Positions 55,600 to 64,000 of a DNA stretch of 64,000 bases are shown piece after piece. A program made the position numbers and the translations under genes. The stretch lies in contig NC_005027.1 of the NCBI RefSeq assembly GCF_000196115.1, forward strand, positions 124,001 through 188,000. Direction: 5' to 3'. This DNA comes from Rhodopirellula baltica SH 1. GTDB lineage: Bacteria > Planctomycetota > Planctomycetia > Pirellulales > Pirellulaceae. The notes under the pieces were generated by a model. That model worked only from the letters and a program-made list of their open reading frames with translations, was not told the DNA's origin and did no database searches. Position 1 is the first letter of the stretch. Each line of letters starts with the position of its first letter.

Positions 55600-56843
55600 G
55601 CCGCGACTCCAGCTGCCCCGCGTGTCTCAACACACTCACCGACGGAGTGTCCAAACAAATCAGCGATGTAGAAGCTGCCGTAGGTGTGCACCCGGTCCCG
55701 AGCATGCAGCGAACTCGCCAACTCATCGTGGTAGTGCAGCAAGTCACCAAGCTGAACCTGGCTGCCATTGTGCTGCAGCATCAATGGATTGACGAAGTCG
55801 ACTGCCAAAGCGGCGCTACGCCACAAAACGCGGGCGTCCGAGGTCGCTCGATTCAAAATGCTCTGCCATTCCGATGCGAGCAACTCGGGATAACGATCGT
55901 ACAACCAATCCATGTGGTCGAGCAGCACGAATCGCGAAATCGGCTGATCGTGCTCAGTCAAGAATCCTTCCACAGTATTGGTGTGTGTCTGAACACAATC
56001 CACCAAACCGTTCTTCAGTTCCGTGAAGTTCTCTTCCTTCAAATATTCCGGGCAGCAATCCGGGGTGTAGCTCCCTGTCAAATAGACTCGCCAAAAGTAA
56101 TTGTCTCGCAGCGGGAGCGTCTTGAAGACAGCCTCGATCCGGTCCTGAATGAATCCACCGATGCCACCGGGATAACATTGGTCCAACTGATTGCGTTGGC
56201 TGCGGGGCACGCCCAACATCGCAAGCGTCGTGTCACGACGCAAAGCCCAACGCAGCGGTTTGCTCCAGAGTAACCGATTGATCTCACGTTTCTGATAGAT
56301 CTCTCGCTGTTGATCAACCGATTCCGCTTGCAGCAATTCCGCAATCGCTTCCCTCAAACCCGCAGGACGCTTCAGGTAACCGTTGACCAACCAAGCAAAC
56401 AGTCCGGATGTGCCGCGAAAGTAGAAGCTCTTTCGGCGAGACGTCCCATCAAAGAAGTCCAAACGACGATCCCAAATCGCACGCGTGTCCGGTGTCAACG
56501 CACCGCGAACGTGCTTGTGATAGAGCGATTGCCAAGCGGGATGGTAACCACGGCCAAACACGTTGAAGAAATCGTCATAAGTCAGACATCGAATCGAGGC
56601 GCACTTCAATTCCAACAATGCATTTTGCAGCGGGTTCATGTCCACCGCATGAACTGACTTGGGTGCCTGCAGTGCATAATCCAACGCATTGCAACCCGCA
56701 GAGGTGATCACCAAAACGGAATCATCCGGTCCCAGCGAAAGCGCCTGCCGGTCAATCCGAGGATCTTCCCAACAAGTGTTGTAGACAAGGTTCTTTTGAT
56801 GAACGACTTTGAAGCACTTGTTGCCAAGCCAGTTTGCGACCAT
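55596..56843 (-). CDS. btaA: Diacylglycerol 3-amino-3-carboxypropyl transferase BtaA (DUF3419)
   Basis: About 415 residues from the ATG at 56841-56843; the frame continues upstream into the preceding gene, but that sequence is antisense-like. DUF3419 features are NLVYNTCWEDPRIDRQAL, VLVITSAGCNALDYALQAP, VHAVDMNPLQNALLELK and the late FVLLDHMDWLYDRYPELLAS. BtaA transfers the aminocarboxypropyl group of SAM to diacylglycerol, the first step of DGTS synthesis. Length equals characterised bacterial BtaA. It is preceded by the metallophosphoesterase gene and followed by coupled btaB. Confidence 0.93.
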   Translation of the reverse strand: MVANWLGNKCFKVVHQKNLVYNTCWEDPRIDRQALSLGPDDSVLVITSAGCNALDYALQAPKSVHAVDMNPLQNALLELKCASIRCLTYDDFFNVFGRGYHPAWQSLYHKHVRGALTPDTRAIWDRRLDFFDGTSRRKSFYFRGTSGLFAWLVNGYLKRPAGLREAIAELLQAESVDQQREIYQKREINRLLWSKPLRWALRRDTTLAMLGVPRSQRNQLDQCYPGGIGGFIQDRIEAVFKTLPLRDNYFWRVYLTGSYTPDCCPEYLKEENFTELKNGLVDCVQTHTNTVEGFLTEHDQPISRFVLLDHMDWLYDRYPELLASEWQSILNRATSDARVLWRSAALAVDFVNPLMLQHNGSQVQLGDLLHYHDELASSLHARDRVHTYGSFYIADLFGHSVGECVETRGAAGVAA

Positions 56844-56892
56844 GCGAAGTTGTCTTTCGATTAGGTGAGTGATTACCGAGTGAACGAGTGCA

Positions 56893-57789
56893 TCAGGCGG
56901 CGTAACCGCACGAGGAATCTTCGCCGTTGACCGACACGAGTTCTGTTGCGTCGGTACTTGGCGTTTTGCTGGCATCGAAACAACGACGCAGCGTTTCTTC
57001 TTGTGTGGGCAGACGAAGGAATAAGTCCTCGTCGTAGCGTCGGACCAAATGCAGTCGACCGTCATGACGTTCCACCAGTCCGGTGCAGTTCTCAACCCAA
57101 TCACCCGTGTTGCAGTACCACATCGAATCGCTGCTCACGATGTCAGGCGTGTGGATATGTCCGCAGATAACTCCGTCGCATTCGCGTTGCTTCGCGTGAT
57201 GCAGAATGCGGGATTCGAAATCACTGACAAAGCGAATCCAGCGTTTGACTCGGTCTTTCAGAACGGAACACAACCCATAGGGATTGCCTTCGCTTGGCTG
57301 CCATGTCCGATAACACCAACGGTTCATGCTCAGGCAGGTGTCGTAGAACGCAGTCGTCCCTTTGGACAACCACGGTGCGATGCTTTCGACGCGATCGAAG
57401 AGATCACCGTGAGTGATCAGAAACTTCCACCCTGTCAGTGTTTGCAAAACGAACTCGTTGCCAACTTCAAACCGTGGCAAAGTCGCCAAACAACCTGCGC
57501 GAAAGGCCGGATTACGCAGGAACGCGTCATGGTTGCCGGCGACGTAGTGAATCTTCGTGCCTCGTCGCGCCAAGCCGATCAGATGAGCAATGATCTCGTC
57601 GCAAACGCTCGACCAGTGCCAACCCGTATTGATCTTCCATCCGTCAATGAAGTCCCCCACCAAATACAGCGATTCGGGATGGAACTCACGCAGAAACGCC
57701 AGAAACTCGTCGGCACGTGAATGCTTGGATCCAAGATGCACATCGCTCACCAAGAGGGTCCGGACCGACGTCGGGGCGAGCCTCTGCAT
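56893..57789 (-). CDS. LpxH/PlcP-type metallophosphoesterase, first gene of the betaine-lipid operon
   Basis: About 298 residues from the ATG at 57787-57789; the frame extends to a TTG at 57831. Metallophosphoesterase motifs are LLVSDVHLGSKHSRADEF (D16-x-H18), YLVGDFIDGWK (GD), YVAGNHDAFLR (GNHD), LITHGDLFD and VICGHIHTPDI. By fold it resembles UDP-diacylglucosamine hydrolase LpxH, but the PlcP group, which cuts phospholipids to diacylglycerol under phosphate limitation, has the same fold and is often found with btaA/btaB. Its position 49 bases before btaA makes PlcP the favoured reading. LpxH is the alternative. Confidence 0.8.
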   Translation of the reverse strand: MQRLAPTSVRTLLVSDVHLGSKHSRADEFLAFLREFHPESLYLVGDFIDGWKINTGWHWSSVCDEIIAHLIGLARRGTKIHYVAGNHDAFLRNPAFRAGCLATLPRFEVGNEFVLQTLTGWKFLITHGDLFDRVESIAPWLSKGTTAFYDTCLSMNRWCYRTWQPSEGNPYGLCSVLKDRVKRWIRFVSDFESRILHHAKQRECDGVICGHIHTPDIVSSDSMWYCNTGDWVENCTGLVERHDGRLHLVRRYDEDLFLRLPTQEETLRRCFDASKTPSTDATELVSVNGEDSSCGYAA

Positions 57790-58050
57790 GCCAGCGTCCT
57801 TGGCTTGAAAGGGATGAGAACGACCAAACAAGACTCAACGATTTCCTGCGCTGAGTGACCGGCGAGAAACCCGGCGTCGATCGACCGTTGCTTGAAATTG
57901 ATTTCGAGCGAAGACTATCAACCGAGTGTGACGTTCTCGTTAACGCCCGATGCGGGTTGCAGGAAAATTCCCGAGCAAGACAAAGGCTCAAGTTCCTGAA
58001 CCATTTCGAAAACGCAAATCGGCAAGGTTGCGCAAACATCACTGCGCATA

Positions 58051-58084
58051 AAAAAATCGCCCGATGTGAGACACATCGGGCGAT
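58051..58084 (-). terminator. Terminator of the porin gene
   Basis: ATCGCCCGATGTG (58056-58068) pairs with CACATCGGGCGAT (58072-58084) around AGA, a 13-bp stem. On the minus strand it is followed by a T-run (AAAAA at 58051-58055 on the plus strand). It lies 33 bases past the porin stop. Confidence 0.92.
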
Positions 58085-58116
58085 CAAAATGCTTTCCTAG
58101 CTTCCGTCGTCGCGAC

Positions 58117-59754
58117 TTAGAATCGCGTTTGATACTGGAAGTAGAAGAAGTCGGCGTCCAAGTCCTGCACACCGGCGGTGGTGCTGTAGTACTTGCCCGA
58201 GTTGAAGTGCGAGTAGCCGATCAACGCACTGTTGCGTGGGTTGAGCGCGATCTGGAACAAGACATCGATCTCATGGCCTAGTTCGCGATCGCCCGCAGCG
58301 TTGCCAGGATTGCTTGGATTCATCACGACGTTAAACGGCGTCGTTTTTTCGTCCAACATGAAGTAGTGGTACCAAAGCACCAACTTGACTTTCTCACCGA
58401 AGAATGGCGTGATGAACTGTGCGTTGATGTCATGAATGTTTCGACGACCGAACAAATCCATGAAGCCCAAGTATTTGTGAGCCAATGGGAACATGTGGTC
58501 AAAACCATCGCCACCACGAAGTTCATCATCACCACCTGAAGCGTAGTCATACCAGAACCAAAACGTTGGTTTCCAATCGCTGGTCATCGCGACTTGACGT
58601 CCCAAGCCACCGGTGAAGAACCCGGCGCTGTGGTCGGTCCCGTCGCTGTTGGTTCCGAACTGAGTTCCGCCTTCGTATTCGTACAACCAATCCGAATCCG
58701 TTTTGCCAACGATACGGCTACCAATCGTGTGGTAGTCGAAATTGGTCGTGTCGTTGTTGAGACCCAGGTAGTAGTTTTCCCACTGACCCAACCAAGTGTC
58801 CTTGCGCGTCATGTACGCACCAAAGAACTGAACATCTTGGTTCGTGGCATCCCACTTGTCTTCGTAGGCAGCGGTGCGTTTCACGGGGTGGGTGTAGAAC
58901 GCATCGATCGAACCGTCTTTGTTTGCGTAGGTTGCACGCACACCGTCAAAGGTACGACGAGTGTTGGCCCAATCCAAAGGCGAAATCAATCGCTGAGCAC
59001 CCAACAACAACTCTTGGCGTCCACCGCGAACAGACAAGTTGTCCGTCAGTTGTGCTTCCAAGAACAAGTTCTGTGCCTCGCCACGGTTCTCTTCGATCGG
59101 ACGGTTGTTGAACAACTCCCCGCCCGAATCCGCATACAAGTACTCTCCGTAGAACCGGAGGTTGTCCGACAAACGCCAGTTGGCAAACATGCGGTAACGA
59201 GTCAACCAAAAGTTGTCATCGTTGCCGGTGATGCCCAATCCACGGTGGTTGTTTTCGTTGTGATAGCGAACACGTGCTTCACCACCCACATCCAACGTGC
59301 CGTTGAACATTCCCTTCAGTGAGTCACCGAAGAAAGACGGACCGTCGTAGCATGGGTCATCCAGGTAGCTGAAGTCGTTGGCATAGAAGACGCCTTGGTA
59401 GGCACCTTTCATCTTTGCCATCGCAGCTTCCTTTTTCTTCTTTGTGCAGCATCCATTTGCACAGCAGGTGCAGGGAGCTGAGTACGAAGCGTAGGGGTCC
59501 GAGTAGGTGGACGAATCCACAACTGGTTCCGCGATTGGCGACTGCGATTCAACAATCGAGGAAGCAGCGGGCGCTTCGCTCGGAGAAGTCGGCGAGGGCC
59601 CAGGTTCCGTCAGAGCCCCTGAGTCCTGTTGAAAGACGAGGACCTCAACCGGTTCGAGACCGGAAGTGTCTTGAGCGTGAGAGTGAGTGGAAATGGCCGC
59701 TGTTGCGATCGCGATCGCACTTAGCAAGCGGCGTTTCCAATTGCGTTGGGACAT
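58117..59754 (-). CDS. Outer-membrane porin of the alginate-export family
   Basis: The protein has 545 residues. After a signal peptide (LSAIAIATAAISTHSHA) comes a Pro/Ser-rich stretch and a cysteine cluster (CTCCANGCCTKKKK, ~residues 97-110). The barrel follows with typical strands: LDVGGEARVRYHNENNHRGL, WLTRYRMFANWRLSDNLRFY, LSVRGGRQELLLGAQRLISP and RTFDGVRATYANKDG; the last residues (FFYFQYQTRF) end in Phe. It matches the alginate_export pattern, a family that includes general and substrate-specific porins. It sits divergent to the nitrate-type transporter, so nitrate or anion passage is possible but not shown. Confidence 0.87.
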   Translation of the reverse strand: MSQRNWKRRLLSAIAIATAAISTHSHAQDTSGLEPVEVLVFQQDSGALTEPGPSPTSPSEAPAASSIVESQSPIAEPVVDSSTYSDPYASYSAPCTCCANGCCTKKKKEAAMAKMKGAYQGVFYANDFSYLDDPCYDGPSFFGDSLKGMFNGTLDVGGEARVRYHNENNHRGLGITGNDDNFWLTRYRMFANWRLSDNLRFYGEYLYADSGGELFNNRPIEENRGEAQNLFLEAQLTDNLSVRGGRQELLLGAQRLISPLDWANTRRTFDGVRATYANKDGSIDAFYTHPVKRTAAYEDKWDATNQDVQFFGAYMTRKDTWLGQWENYYLGLNNDTTNFDYHTIGSRIVGKTDSDWLYEYEGGTQFGTNSDGTDHSAGFFTGGLGRQVAMTSDWKPTFWFWYDYASGGDDELRGGDGFDHMFPLAHKYLGFMDLFGRRNIHDINAQFITPFFGEKVKLVLWYHYFMLDEKTTPFNVVMNPSNPGNAAGDRELGHEIDVLFQIALNPRNSALIGYSHFNSGKYYSTTAGVQDLDADFFYFQYQTRF

Positions 59755-60469
59755 GGCGTTGTGCCTCCTTCATGGAGTGGGCTGTGAATTCGAATCATCC
59801 GGATCGATTTGGATCGCCTTGGTTCCTTCCGCCTGAGATAAAGGAAGTGCAATGAAAACGGAGATGAAACGAACTCAACATCCAAAACTTCATAGCGACC
59901 CGTTTTGGCTATCGGCGCATTCAAAGTGATGCTGAATCAACAAACGCCGAGTGTTTCAATATGCATCCCCACCGACCGCACCCAAACGTTGCAATGATCA
60001 AAGTCTCCCAACTCATTCAGCAACGCTTCTGCCCTGTTCACGAGTGATTGCGGTGGTGTTTTCGAGCAATCACTCGCAACCGATTGGGCCGCGATTCTGG
60101 GGTTACGGTGAGGCCAACCCCGCCAAAACCCGTTTAAGAATGGGCATCCCTCCCCAGGCAAACACGGACAGATTCCGGCCTGAAACAGCTCTCAAGGCAC
60201 GTGCCCAATCCGCGTGCAGAGTCGCTCTCAGTCTGCTGAAGACTTAAGCAGACCCAACGCGACCGACGATTTCCCAATCGACTGCCGAACCGCCTTGGCG
60301 CACTTTCCGCTCTCTAACGCCGCCTAAGGTTCGCTCACGCACCACAAGAACCAGCAGCGCACATCGCGCCCCTGCATCCGGCATGACGCTTGCGATTCGC
60401 TAAACCTGCATCACTGATGCCACTTTATTGCTCACGGTTTCAGCACTCTTCTCGACGGACAGTTTTCTA
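59755..60469. other. Intergenic region between the porin and nrtA
   Basis: About 715 bases between divergent genes, with no convincing gene. A perfect 11-bp inverted repeat CGAGTGATTGC (60041-60051) and GCAATCACTCG (60066-60076) is present, described separately. Promoters for both genes are expected here. No RNA gene was recognised. Confidence 0.6.
60041..60076. promoter_or_regulatory. 11-bp inverted repeat, possible operator
   Basis: CGAGTGATTGC and its exact reverse complement are separated by 14 bases (centre-to-centre about 25). There is no T-run, so it is not a terminator. It could be a regulator site or an RNA hairpin. This reading is inference. Confidence 0.35.
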
Positions 60470-62089
60470 ATGCTTTTTCGCGTTCCCGGCTTCTGCCTCG
60501 AATCACAGAGCGTTCCGCTCATCTCCACCGAATCAGAATCCAATTCGCGAAGCGAATCAGCGGGAACGCGTCAAACGGCTAGCTCAAGAACGACGTCCGG
60601 ATCCGCGTGGAAGAAAGCGATCAGGACCACCAACAAACTCATGCTGCTTGGTTGTGTCGCTCTCGCCGCTGTCTTCACCGGATGTGCCGACTCCGGAGTG
60701 TCACTGGAGGATCTCGAAGCCGCCGCTGCAAAAGTCGACATCAGCAAAATTGAAGTGGACGTCAATCCAACTGAGTCTGCTGCAATGTTGGACTTGGAGA
60801 AATCGGATTTGACATTCGGCTTCATCAAACTGACCGACTGCGCTCCTTTGGTGATCGCCAAAGAGAAGGGCTACTTCGACGACGAAGGACTGAACGTCAC
60901 TTTGGAAACCCAGTCGAACTGGAAGATCCTTCTCGACAACGTCATCAATGGGCAACTCGACGGCGCACACATGTTGGCCGGCCAACCGATCGGTGCAACG
61001 ATCGGTGTCGGAACCAAGTCGCCAATCGTGACCGCTTACAGCCTGGACTACAACGGCAATGGCATCACGGTCAGCAACGAAGTTTGGGCACAGATGCAGG
61101 AGAACGATCCTGAACTGAAGAGCCCCACACCGAAACATCCCATCAGCGCCGCCAGCCTGAAACCGATTGTCGAGGATTACCTGCAAGACGCGGGCGAACC
61201 ATTCCCGATGGGCATGGTGTTTCCTGTTAGCACTCACAATTACGAGATTCGATATTGGCTGGCCGCGTCAGGGATTCATCCCGGCATGTACACCGAATCT
61301 GACATCAAAGGCTTCACGGACGCACAGGTCAAATTGTCGACGGTGCCACCGCCTCAAATGCCTCAGAACCTGGAAGCGGACATCGTCAAAGGTTACTGCG
61401 TTGGCGAACCGTGGAACCAAAAAGCGGTTGTGACTGGCATCGGTGTTCCAGTCACCACGAACTACGACATCTGGAAGAACAACCCTGAAAAGGTCTTCGG
61501 CGTGACCGGAGAATGGGCGGAGAAGAATCCACAAACTCACTTGGCCGTGATCAAGGCTCTGATCCGTGCTGGCAAATGGCTGGATGCCACCGATGACTCG
61601 GGCAAATTGGTCAATCGCGAAGAAGCCGTCGAAATCCTCAGCCGCAAAGATTATGTCGGTGCGGAGAAAGAGGTGATTGGCAACTCGATGATGGGCACGT
61701 TTGTCTTCCAATCCACCGACGTTCGCGAGATGCCCGACTTCAACGTGTTCTTCAAACACGAAGCCAGCTACCCGCACTACAGCGATGCGATTTGGTTCCT
61801 CACACAGATGCGACGCTGGGGACAAATCACAGAATCCAAACCCGCCAGTTGGTACGCCGAAACGGCCAAGAAGATCTACAAGCCTGAGATCTATCGCCAA
61901 GCCGCCGAGCTTCTAATCAGCGAAGGCAAACTCGATCCAAATGAAATCCCGGCTCCGGACTACGACGGTTACCGCGCAGTCACGACCGAGTTCATCGACG
62001 GCAACAAATACGACGCGAAAGATCCGATTGGCTACATCAATAGCTTTGAAATTGGCAACAAGGATGACGAGTCCTTGGCCAAGAAGTAG
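60470..62089 (+). CDS. nrtA: Nitrate-type ABC transporter substrate-binding lipoprotein
   Basis: About 539 residues from the ATG at 60470; a TTG at 60428 is also in frame. A long Ser/Arg-rich leader of ~55 residues precedes a lipobox region ([16 protein letters not shown]). The mature part matches NrtA/CmpA binding proteins: [60 protein letters not shown] and [20 protein letters not shown]. It binds its anion (nitrate, possibly bicarbonate or cyanate) outside the inner membrane for the downstream permease. The leader is unusually long, and the true start is uncertain. Confidence 0.88.
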   Translation: MLFRVPGFCLESQSVPLISTESESNSRSESAGTRQTASSRTTSGSAWKKAIRTTNKLMLLGCVALAAVFTGCADSGVSLEDLEAAAAKVDISKIEVDVNPTESAAMLDLEKSDLTFGFIKLTDCAPLVIAKEKGYFDDEGLNVTLETQSNWKILLDNVINGQLDGAHMLAGQPIGATIGVGTKSPIVTAYSLDYNGNGITVSNEVWAQMQENDPELKSPTPKHPISAASLKPIVEDYLQDAGEPFPMGMVFPVSTHNYEIRYWLAASGIHPGMYTESDIKGFTDAQVKLSTVPPPQMPQNLEADIVKGYCVGEPWNQKAVVTGIGVPVTTNYDIWKNNPEKVFGVTGEWAEKNPQTHLAVIKALIRAGKWLDATDDSGKLVNREEAVEILSRKDYVGAEKEVIGNSMMGTFVFQSTDVREMPDFNVFFKHEASYPHYSDAIWFLTQMRRWGQITESKPASWYAETAKKIYKPEIYRQAAELLISEGKLDPNEIPAPDYDGYRAVTTEFIDGNKYDAKDPIGYINSFEIGNKDDESLAKK

Positions 62090-62172
62090 CCACGACATTC
62101 GGGCTCTCACCAGCCCACATCGAATTCCCTCATTGCATTCAACCTTTCACCATTTTCTGGACGCATTCCCTG

Positions 62173-63288
62173 ATGAATTGGCGTGGCAATCTTCTCCGTT
62201 TCTGCGACGTGGCCGGACTTCCGATTCTCGAACCGTTTGTTCGCTTGGCAGCAGGCGAGGACAAACGCGAACAGTGCATTGGCATCGCGAAATTCATTTT
62301 GCTGCCGATCGTGGCGGTCAGTGTGTTTCTGTTGCTTTGGGCCGGGGCCGCATCCACCGTCGTGACAGACAGCGCCAAACTGCCTAGCCCGCAAGCAACT
62401 TGGGCCGCCGGCAAGCAACTGATCACGATGCACTACGATCAACGCGCCGCTGACAAGGCAGCCAAGCAAGAAAAGCTGACCGAAGCGGTGCAGTTGTTGG
62501 CCGAGGCAAATGCCTACACCGCTGCCGCCACCACGGAATCGGGTCAAACCCAAACCCTTCTCGAGAACAAAGCGTTGTCGTTGAAGAAGCGAGCCGTCGC
62601 GGCCGCCAACTTCACGCCATCGAGTGCCCCGACATTCATCGACCAAATCTGGACAAGTGTCAAAACGGTGTTCTTCGGTTTCTTCTTAGCAACCATTGTG
62701 GCCGTGCCGGTGGGCGTGCTCTGCGGGATGAGCCCATGGTTCAACGCGGCAATGACACCGTTCATTCAGATCTTCAAACCCGTCAGCCCGCTGGCTTGGT
62801 TGCCTTTGGCGTTCATCGTCATCATGTGGTACTACGCCGGCTACTCCAGCGGCGAAACGTTCTTCAACAAAGCGTTTCTGATTTCAGCATCGACGGTTTG
62901 TCTGTGTTCGCTTTGGCCCACATTGGTCAACACAACCCTCGGCGTTGCCAGTGTTGACAAGGACTTCATCAACGTTGCCGACGTGCTGCGACTTTCTTGG
63001 TGGCAACGTCTGACCAAGATCATCTTGCCCGCCAGCCTGCCACTGATGTTCGCCGGCATGCGGATCAGCCTGGGCGTTGGTTGGATGGTTTTGATCGCCG
63101 CCGACATGCTCGCCCAAAACCCCGGACTCGGAAAGTTTGTTTGGGACGAGTTCCAAAACGGTAGCGAACTCACGTACGCCCGCATCGCCTTCAGCGTGAT
63201 CGTCATCGGACTGATCGGATTGGTCTTGGACCGCATCATGATCTTCTTCCGCAACTTGGTCAGCTTCGGCAATCCATCTCCCGTTTGA
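62173..63288 (+). CDS. nrtB: Nitrate-type ABC transporter permease
   Basis: The protein has 371 residues. A first helix ([20 protein letters not shown], ~41-60) is followed by KLPSPQATW, a normal start for NrtB. A segment at ~85-155 ([20 protein letters not shown] and onward) is an extra helical insert not usual for the family. The permease core starts at ~160 ([20 protein letters not shown]) with the EAA-like loop [52 protein letters not shown] is the hallmark of nitrate/taurine-type permeases. It lies 83 bases after nrtA and 47 before the ATPase gene. Confidence 0.92.
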   Translation: MNWRGNLLRFCDVAGLPILEPFVRLAAGEDKREQCIGIAKFILLPIVAVSVFLLLWAGAASTVVTDSAKLPSPQATWAAGKQLITMHYDQRAADKAAKQEKLTEAVQLLAEANAYTAAATTESGQTQTLLENKALSLKKRAVAAANFTPSSAPTFIDQIWTSVKTVFFGFFLATIVAVPVGVLCGMSPWFNAAMTPFIQIFKPVSPLAWLPLAFIVIMWYYAGYSSGETFFNKAFLISASTVCLCSLWPTLVNTTLGVASVDKDFINVADVLRLSWWQRLTKIILPASLPLMFAGMRISLGVGWMVLIAADMLAQNPGLGKFVWDEFQNGSELTYARIAFSVIVIGLIGLVLDRIMIFFRNLVSFGNPSPV

Positions 63289-63335
63289 TTCTGGATGTCT
63301 CGGTTTCTTCTCTTTCTTCATCCATCGGTGCAAAC

Positions 63336-64000
63336 ATGAGCGCAGTTCTCGAAACATCACCCACGATCAAACGCCGAGCGATCTCGTCGGCCCCTAAGCC
63401 GATCCTACAGATGCGTGGAGTCTGCAAGGGCTATGGCAGCGGTGTGACGCGAAACGAAGTCCTGCAGAACATCAACCTCAACATTCGCGAGGGCGAGTTC
63501 CTGGCGGTGGTCGGGTTCAGCGGCAGTGGCAAAACCACGTTCACGCAGTTGTTGGCTGGATTGATCTCGCCTGACAAAGGCACGATCACGATGAATGACG
63601 AACCTGTCAAAGGACCGTCACCAGACCGCGGGATGGTGTTCCAAAACTATTCGCTGCTGCCATGGTTGACCGTCCGAGGCAACATCGCACTTTCGGTCAA
63701 CGCGGTTTTCAAAGAATGGTCACGTGAACAACGCCGCGACCATGTTGAAAAATTCATCGACATGGTCGGTCTGAGTCACGCTGCTCATCGCCGACCTCAT
63801 GAGCTCTCCGGTGGAATGCGTCAACGGACCAGCCTCGCTCGAACGTTGGCACTCAAACCCAAAGTCTTGTTGCTCGACGAGCCACTCTCCGCACTCGACG
63901 CACTGACACGTGGCCAACTCGGTGACGAAATCCTGAAGATCTGGAGCGAAGAGAAACAGACGTGCGTGATGATCACCAACGATGTCGACGAAGCCATCAT
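63336..64000 (+). CDS. nrtC: Nitrate-type ABC transporter ATPase, truncated at the window edge
   Basis: The reading frame is open from the ATG at 63336 to the last base, about 221 codons, so the C-terminus is missing. A leader of about 25 residues precedes [13 protein letters not shown]. Walker A is [14 protein letters not shown], the Q-loop is [20 protein letters not shown], the signature is [17 protein letters not shown] and Walker B is [16 protein letters not shown]. The final visible residues, [12 protein letters not shown], carry Asn where the switch histidine usually stands (TH-D-VDEA). It would power the NrtA-NrtB importer. Confidence 0.92.
   Translation, partial: MSAVLETSPTIKRRAISSAPKPILQMRGVCKGYGSGVTRNEVLQNINLNIREGEFLAVVGFSGSGKTTFTQLLAGLISPDKGTITMNDEPVKGPSPDRGMVFQNYSLLPWLTVRGNIALSVNAVFKEWSREQRRDHVEKFIDMVGLSHAAHRRPHELSGGMRQRTSLARTLALKPKVLLLDEPLSALDALTRGQLGDEILKIWSEEKQTCVMITNDVDEAI

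Noticed and set aside
57790-58050. Pho box upstream of the phosphoesterase-btaA-btaB operon
   Set aside because: No pair of CTGTCAT-like direct repeats could be found by eye.
59937-60161. Small minus-strand protein upstream of the porin
   Set aside because: No family features, and it crosses the inverted repeat region; noncoding is more likely.

Overview
The window looks like a chromosomal segment of a marine planctomycete, most probably Rhodopirellula or a close relative. The reasons are a DUF1559 pilin-like protein with a companion small lipoprotein, a DUF1080 protein, two secreted sulfatases, many long secreted proteins, moderate G+C, and abundant short palindromic repeats between genes. 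The genus is inferred from this gene content; no marker gene was compared.

Layout. 1-2.2 kb: the end of a choloylglycine-hydrolase-like gene, then a DUF1559 protein and its lipoprotein. 2.4-4.2 kb: an IS4-type insertion sequence bounded by 29-bp inverted repeats. 4.3-7.2 kb: hisS, a YkgJ-type metal-binding protein and purU, followed by a tandem 115-bp palindromic repeat. 8-11.8 kb: small genes, rpsU, tRNA-Val, a TM2 protein, a duplicated 243-bp repeat unit and a DUF1080 protein. 11.8-15.5 kb: a large membrane-anchored protein translationally coupled to an ABC ATPase. 15.6-18.5 kb, minus strand: groES, a PIN-TRAM protein and a dGTPase. 19.1-23.3 kb: a GT2 glycosyltransferase with an FAD oxidoreductase, then MobA-like and MoeA molybdopterin genes. 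23.3-32.4 kb: an ammonium transporter, a PDZ protein, mutY, a di-haem peroxidase, malic enzyme and a MoxR/Mg-chelatase-like ATPase.

32.7-37.6 kb is a core fatty-acid cluster (rpmF, fabD, fabG, acpP, fabF) that ends in an overlapping response regulator. 37.7-46.7 kb holds an HlyD adaptor, pyrE, a large secreted unknown protein, a copper P-type ATPase, a RAYT transposase set among REP-like hairpins, a thiamine-binding-type protein and an FKBP lipoprotein. 46.8-53.4 kb is a secreted-enzyme region: an SGNH hydrolase, an FAD oxidoreductase with a Golvesin-like end, and two divergent sulfatases, one coupled to a [2Fe-2S] ferredoxin.

53.7-64 kb is nutrient-related. A three-gene minus-strand operon encodes an LpxH/PlcP-type metallophosphoesterase, BtaA and BtaB. 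Together these suggest replacement of phospholipids by the betaine lipid DGTS when phosphate is short. Next to it are a large outer-membrane porin and, divergently, a nitrate-type ABC importer (nrtA, nrtB and the start of nrtC).

The clearest items for follow-up are the plcP-btaA-btaB operon, the RAYT/REP locus with stem-preserving base changes, the hairpin that covers the transposase ribosome-binding site, the composite repeat module present at two distant sites, and a MutY with Glu in place of the usual catalytic Asp.
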